This document shows positions 6,020 to 6,892 of a DNA stretch of 6,892 nt, in pieces (positions within the stretch are counted from its first letter, which is position 1; every line of letters starts with the position of its first letter). The DNA is from JBOGFC01 sp050742155 (GTDB lineage: Bacteria > Actinomycetota > Acidimicrobiia > Spongiisociales > JALYHC01), in the NCBI GenBank assembly GCA_050742155.1, contig JBOGFC010000131.1, forward strand, positions 1-6,892, written 5' to 3'. The position numbers were made by a program, and so were the translations under genes. The notes under the pieces are model-generated. The model did not search any database. It was not told the DNA's origin and was given only the letters and a program-made list of their open reading frames with translations.

Positions 6020-6081
6020 CTCCCCCTCCATTGGGGAGGGGGCCGGGGCTACCTCCCCCTCCCTTGGGGAGGGGGCCGGGG
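6020..6081. repeat. Two tandem copies of a G/C-rich palindromic repeat (33-base period)
   Basis: A 29-base unit at 6020-6048 recurs at 6053-6081 with a single difference (A6030 against C6063). Each unit is itself a hairpin: in the second copy CCCCCTCCC (6055-6063) pairs perfectly with GGGAGGGGG (6067-6075) around TTG; the first copy keeps 8 of the 9 pairs. The pair fills the gap between the methyltransferase and the NYN gene and overlaps the last codons of the former. It looks like a REP-like dispersed intergenic element, and related sequence occurs again at 6851-6881. Confidence 0.8.
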
Positions 6082-6843
6082 GGAGGGGAGGCCCGGCCGG
6101 ACCGCATCGACGTTGAGCCGCACGTAGTCGATGGTGACCGGCTGATTGAGGGACGCAGCCACCTGCTCCACAAATGCACTTCGCTTCCCGACGGGCAAGC
6201 GTTCCAGATGCGGGCCGAGCGAGATCGTCGCCAGGTGGGTGACCGGATCGTCCGGCACCACCGGACGAGACTCGAGCCAGCAATGAACCTCTGTGAACCC
6301 GGTCCGCTCCAGCGCCCTCCCGGTCTCCTCGGGGGAGGGAAAGCGGGAAGGCCGCTCCCAGCCGTGGAAATGGTGGGCGAAGGGAGTCCGGCGGCCGATT
6401 CGGGCGGCGGCCTCCAGGATGCGGGCGACGTTGCCGGCGCCTCCGAACTGGGCCACCAGCCGGCCGCCGGGCACCAGGTTGGCGAAGAGACGCTGGTAGA
6501 GGCGCTGCTGGTTGCTGATCCAGTGGAAGGTGGCGGTCGAGAACACCGCGTCGACCGGGCGCTCGAGGGCCAGCTCGGTCAGGTCGGCCAACCGGACGTC
6601 GACCCTAGGTCCGAGGTTCTGGCGAGCCAGGCGGACCATCTCCGCGTCGACGTCCACCGCGATCACCTTCCCTCGGGGCAGGCGGTCAACCAGGAGGGCG
6701 GTGACCCGGCCGGTACCGCATCCGGCGTCGAGCACGGTCTCGTCGCCCCGGAGCGGGAGTCGCTCCAGCACCTCGCGCCCCATCTCCTCCAGCGGTCCAG
6801 AGACCCGGTGGTAGCTCCGGGCGTTCCATTCGCGGGCGGGCAT
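6049..6843 (-). CDS. SAM-dependent class I methyltransferase, trans-aconitate methyltransferase-like
   Basis: The 264-residue protein is predicted to transfer a methyl group from S-adenosylmethionine to an unknown small molecule. The Rossmann fold is clear: motif I VLDAGCGTGRVTALL (37-51) binds SAM, the acidic residue ending strand 2 is Asp64 in VIAVDVDAEMV, motif II is VDAVFSTATFHWI (97-109) and motif III is LVPGGRLVAQFGG (123-135). The opening REWNARSYHRVSGP and the FHWI segment resemble the Tam-like family, whose namesake methylates trans-aconitate; the true substrate cannot be read from sequence. The ATG at 6843 is supported by GGAGG (6857-6853) 9 bases upstream. The natural domain seems to end near VNVDAVRP (residue 250); the last 14 residues, rich in Pro, Gly and Arg, are encoded by repeat-derived sequence, with the TAG falling between the two repeat copies. 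The NYN-domain gene follows 43 bases later on the same strand. Confidence 0.9.
   Translation of the reverse strand: MPAREWNARSYHRVSGPLEEMGREVLERLPLRGDETVLDAGCGTGRVTALLVDRLPRGKVIAVDVDAEMVRLARQNLGPRVDVRLADLTELALERPVDAVFSTATFHWISNQQRLYQRLFANLVPGGRLVAQFGGAGNVARILEAAARIGRRTPFAHHFHGWERPSRFPSPEETGRALERTGFTEVHCWLESRPVVPDDPVTHLATISLGPHLERLPVGKRSAFVEQVAASLNQPVTIDYVRLNVDAVRPGLPSPRPPPQGRGR
6066..6088 (+). other. Canonical G-quadruplex-forming motif
   Basis: Four G-runs of 4, 5, 6 and 4 bases (6066-6069, 6071-6075, 6078-6083, 6085-6088) are separated by loops of 1, 2 and 1 bases. This satisfies the standard G3+N1-7 pattern. It lies on the plus strand, which is the template for the two minus-strand genes, so a DNA structure could form during their transcription. 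Formation is inferred from pattern alone. Confidence 0.6.
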
Positions 6844-6850
6844 CAGTCAC

Positions 6851-6859
6851 CCCCTCCCC
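6851..6859 (-). promoter_or_regulatory. Ribosome binding site of the methyltransferase gene, inside repeat-like sequence
   Basis: On the minus strand GGGGAGGGG (6859-6851) provides a GGAGG core (6857-6853) 9 bases before the ATG at 6843, which fixes the start. The same string is part of the G/C-rich repeat family of this region, so the repeat appears to supply the translation signal. Confidence 0.55.
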
Positions 6860-6881
6860 GGCCCTCCCCCTCAGGGGAGGG
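6851..6881. repeat. Further copy of the G/C-rich palindromic repeat family
   Basis: CCCTCCCC (6862-6869) and GGGGAGGG (6874-6881) are perfect 8-bp arms around CTCA. They are preceded by another CCCCTCCCC (6851-6859). The hairpin closely resembles those at 6020-6081 and lies upstream of the methyltransferase start, near the window edge. Confidence 0.65.
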
Positions 6882-6892
6882 AGCGGTGTCCC

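Noticed and set aside
4815..6116. Long plus-strand open frame over the NYN gene
   Set aside because: The minus strand encodes clear NYN and LOTUS motifs; the plus-strand translation has no recognisable domain and would overlap the hppA 3' end.
6006..6179. Upstream extension of the NYN protein to 6179
   Set aside because: It encodes repeat-derived Pro/Gly/Lys sequence and overlaps the methyltransferase 3' end; the NYN fold begins right after the ATG at 6005.

Overview
The window is very GC-rich and carries compact, mostly overlapping or closely spaced bacterial genes. The membrane pyrophosphatase is of the potassium-independent, Streptomyces-like type. Together with the DtxR-family regulator, apparently leaderless promoters and a VapC/RelE toxin-antitoxin patch, this suggests an actinobacterial or actinobacteria-like genome, perhaps an uncultivated lineage. 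That placement is inference from gene style only.

Left part (1-834, + strand): the 3' end of a PIN-domain VapC-type toxin gene, then a complete Phd/RelB-type antitoxin and RelE/ParE-type toxin pair joined by a GTGA overlap. A dyad over a -10-like hexamer sits at the antitoxin start and could be the autoregulatory operator. A 334-base stretch without a convincing gene follows (835-1168). It holds a terminator-like inverted repeat and a striking G6C6-centred palindrome.

Centre (1169-4935): two divergent units. On the minus strand is an uncharacterised four-helix membrane protein whose two halves look duplicated, each with an intramembrane HxxEH motif and an LHxxY motif. On the plus strand is a metal-dependent DtxR/MntR-family repressor with a C-terminal FeoA-like SH3 domain. 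Its gene overlaps by ATGA with hppA, a full-length proton-pumping membrane pyrophosphatase. The 5' region of the regulator gene is an AT-rich island with a good promoter and a dyad, and its spacing implies leaderless translation from 1982. The layout suggests that a metal sensor, a proton pump powered by pyrophosphate and a His-rich membrane protein share one control region.

Right part (4956-6892, minus strand): a SAM-dependent methyltransferase followed by an NYN-domain RNase-like protein with two C-terminal OST-HTH/LOTUS domains, probably cotranscribed and converging on hppA. The junction between these two genes, and the region just upstream of the methyltransferase, are filled by copies of a G/C-rich palindromic repeat of the REP-like dispersed kind. 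One copy supplies the methyltransferase's last codons, and another region supplies its ribosome binding site. The plus strand of the junction also fits a canonical G-quadruplex pattern.

The strongest candidates for undescribed biology are the duplicated HxxEH membrane protein next to the DtxR regulator, and the regulator-pyrophosphatase coupling. No CRISPR array, insertion sequence, rRNA or intact tRNA was seen.
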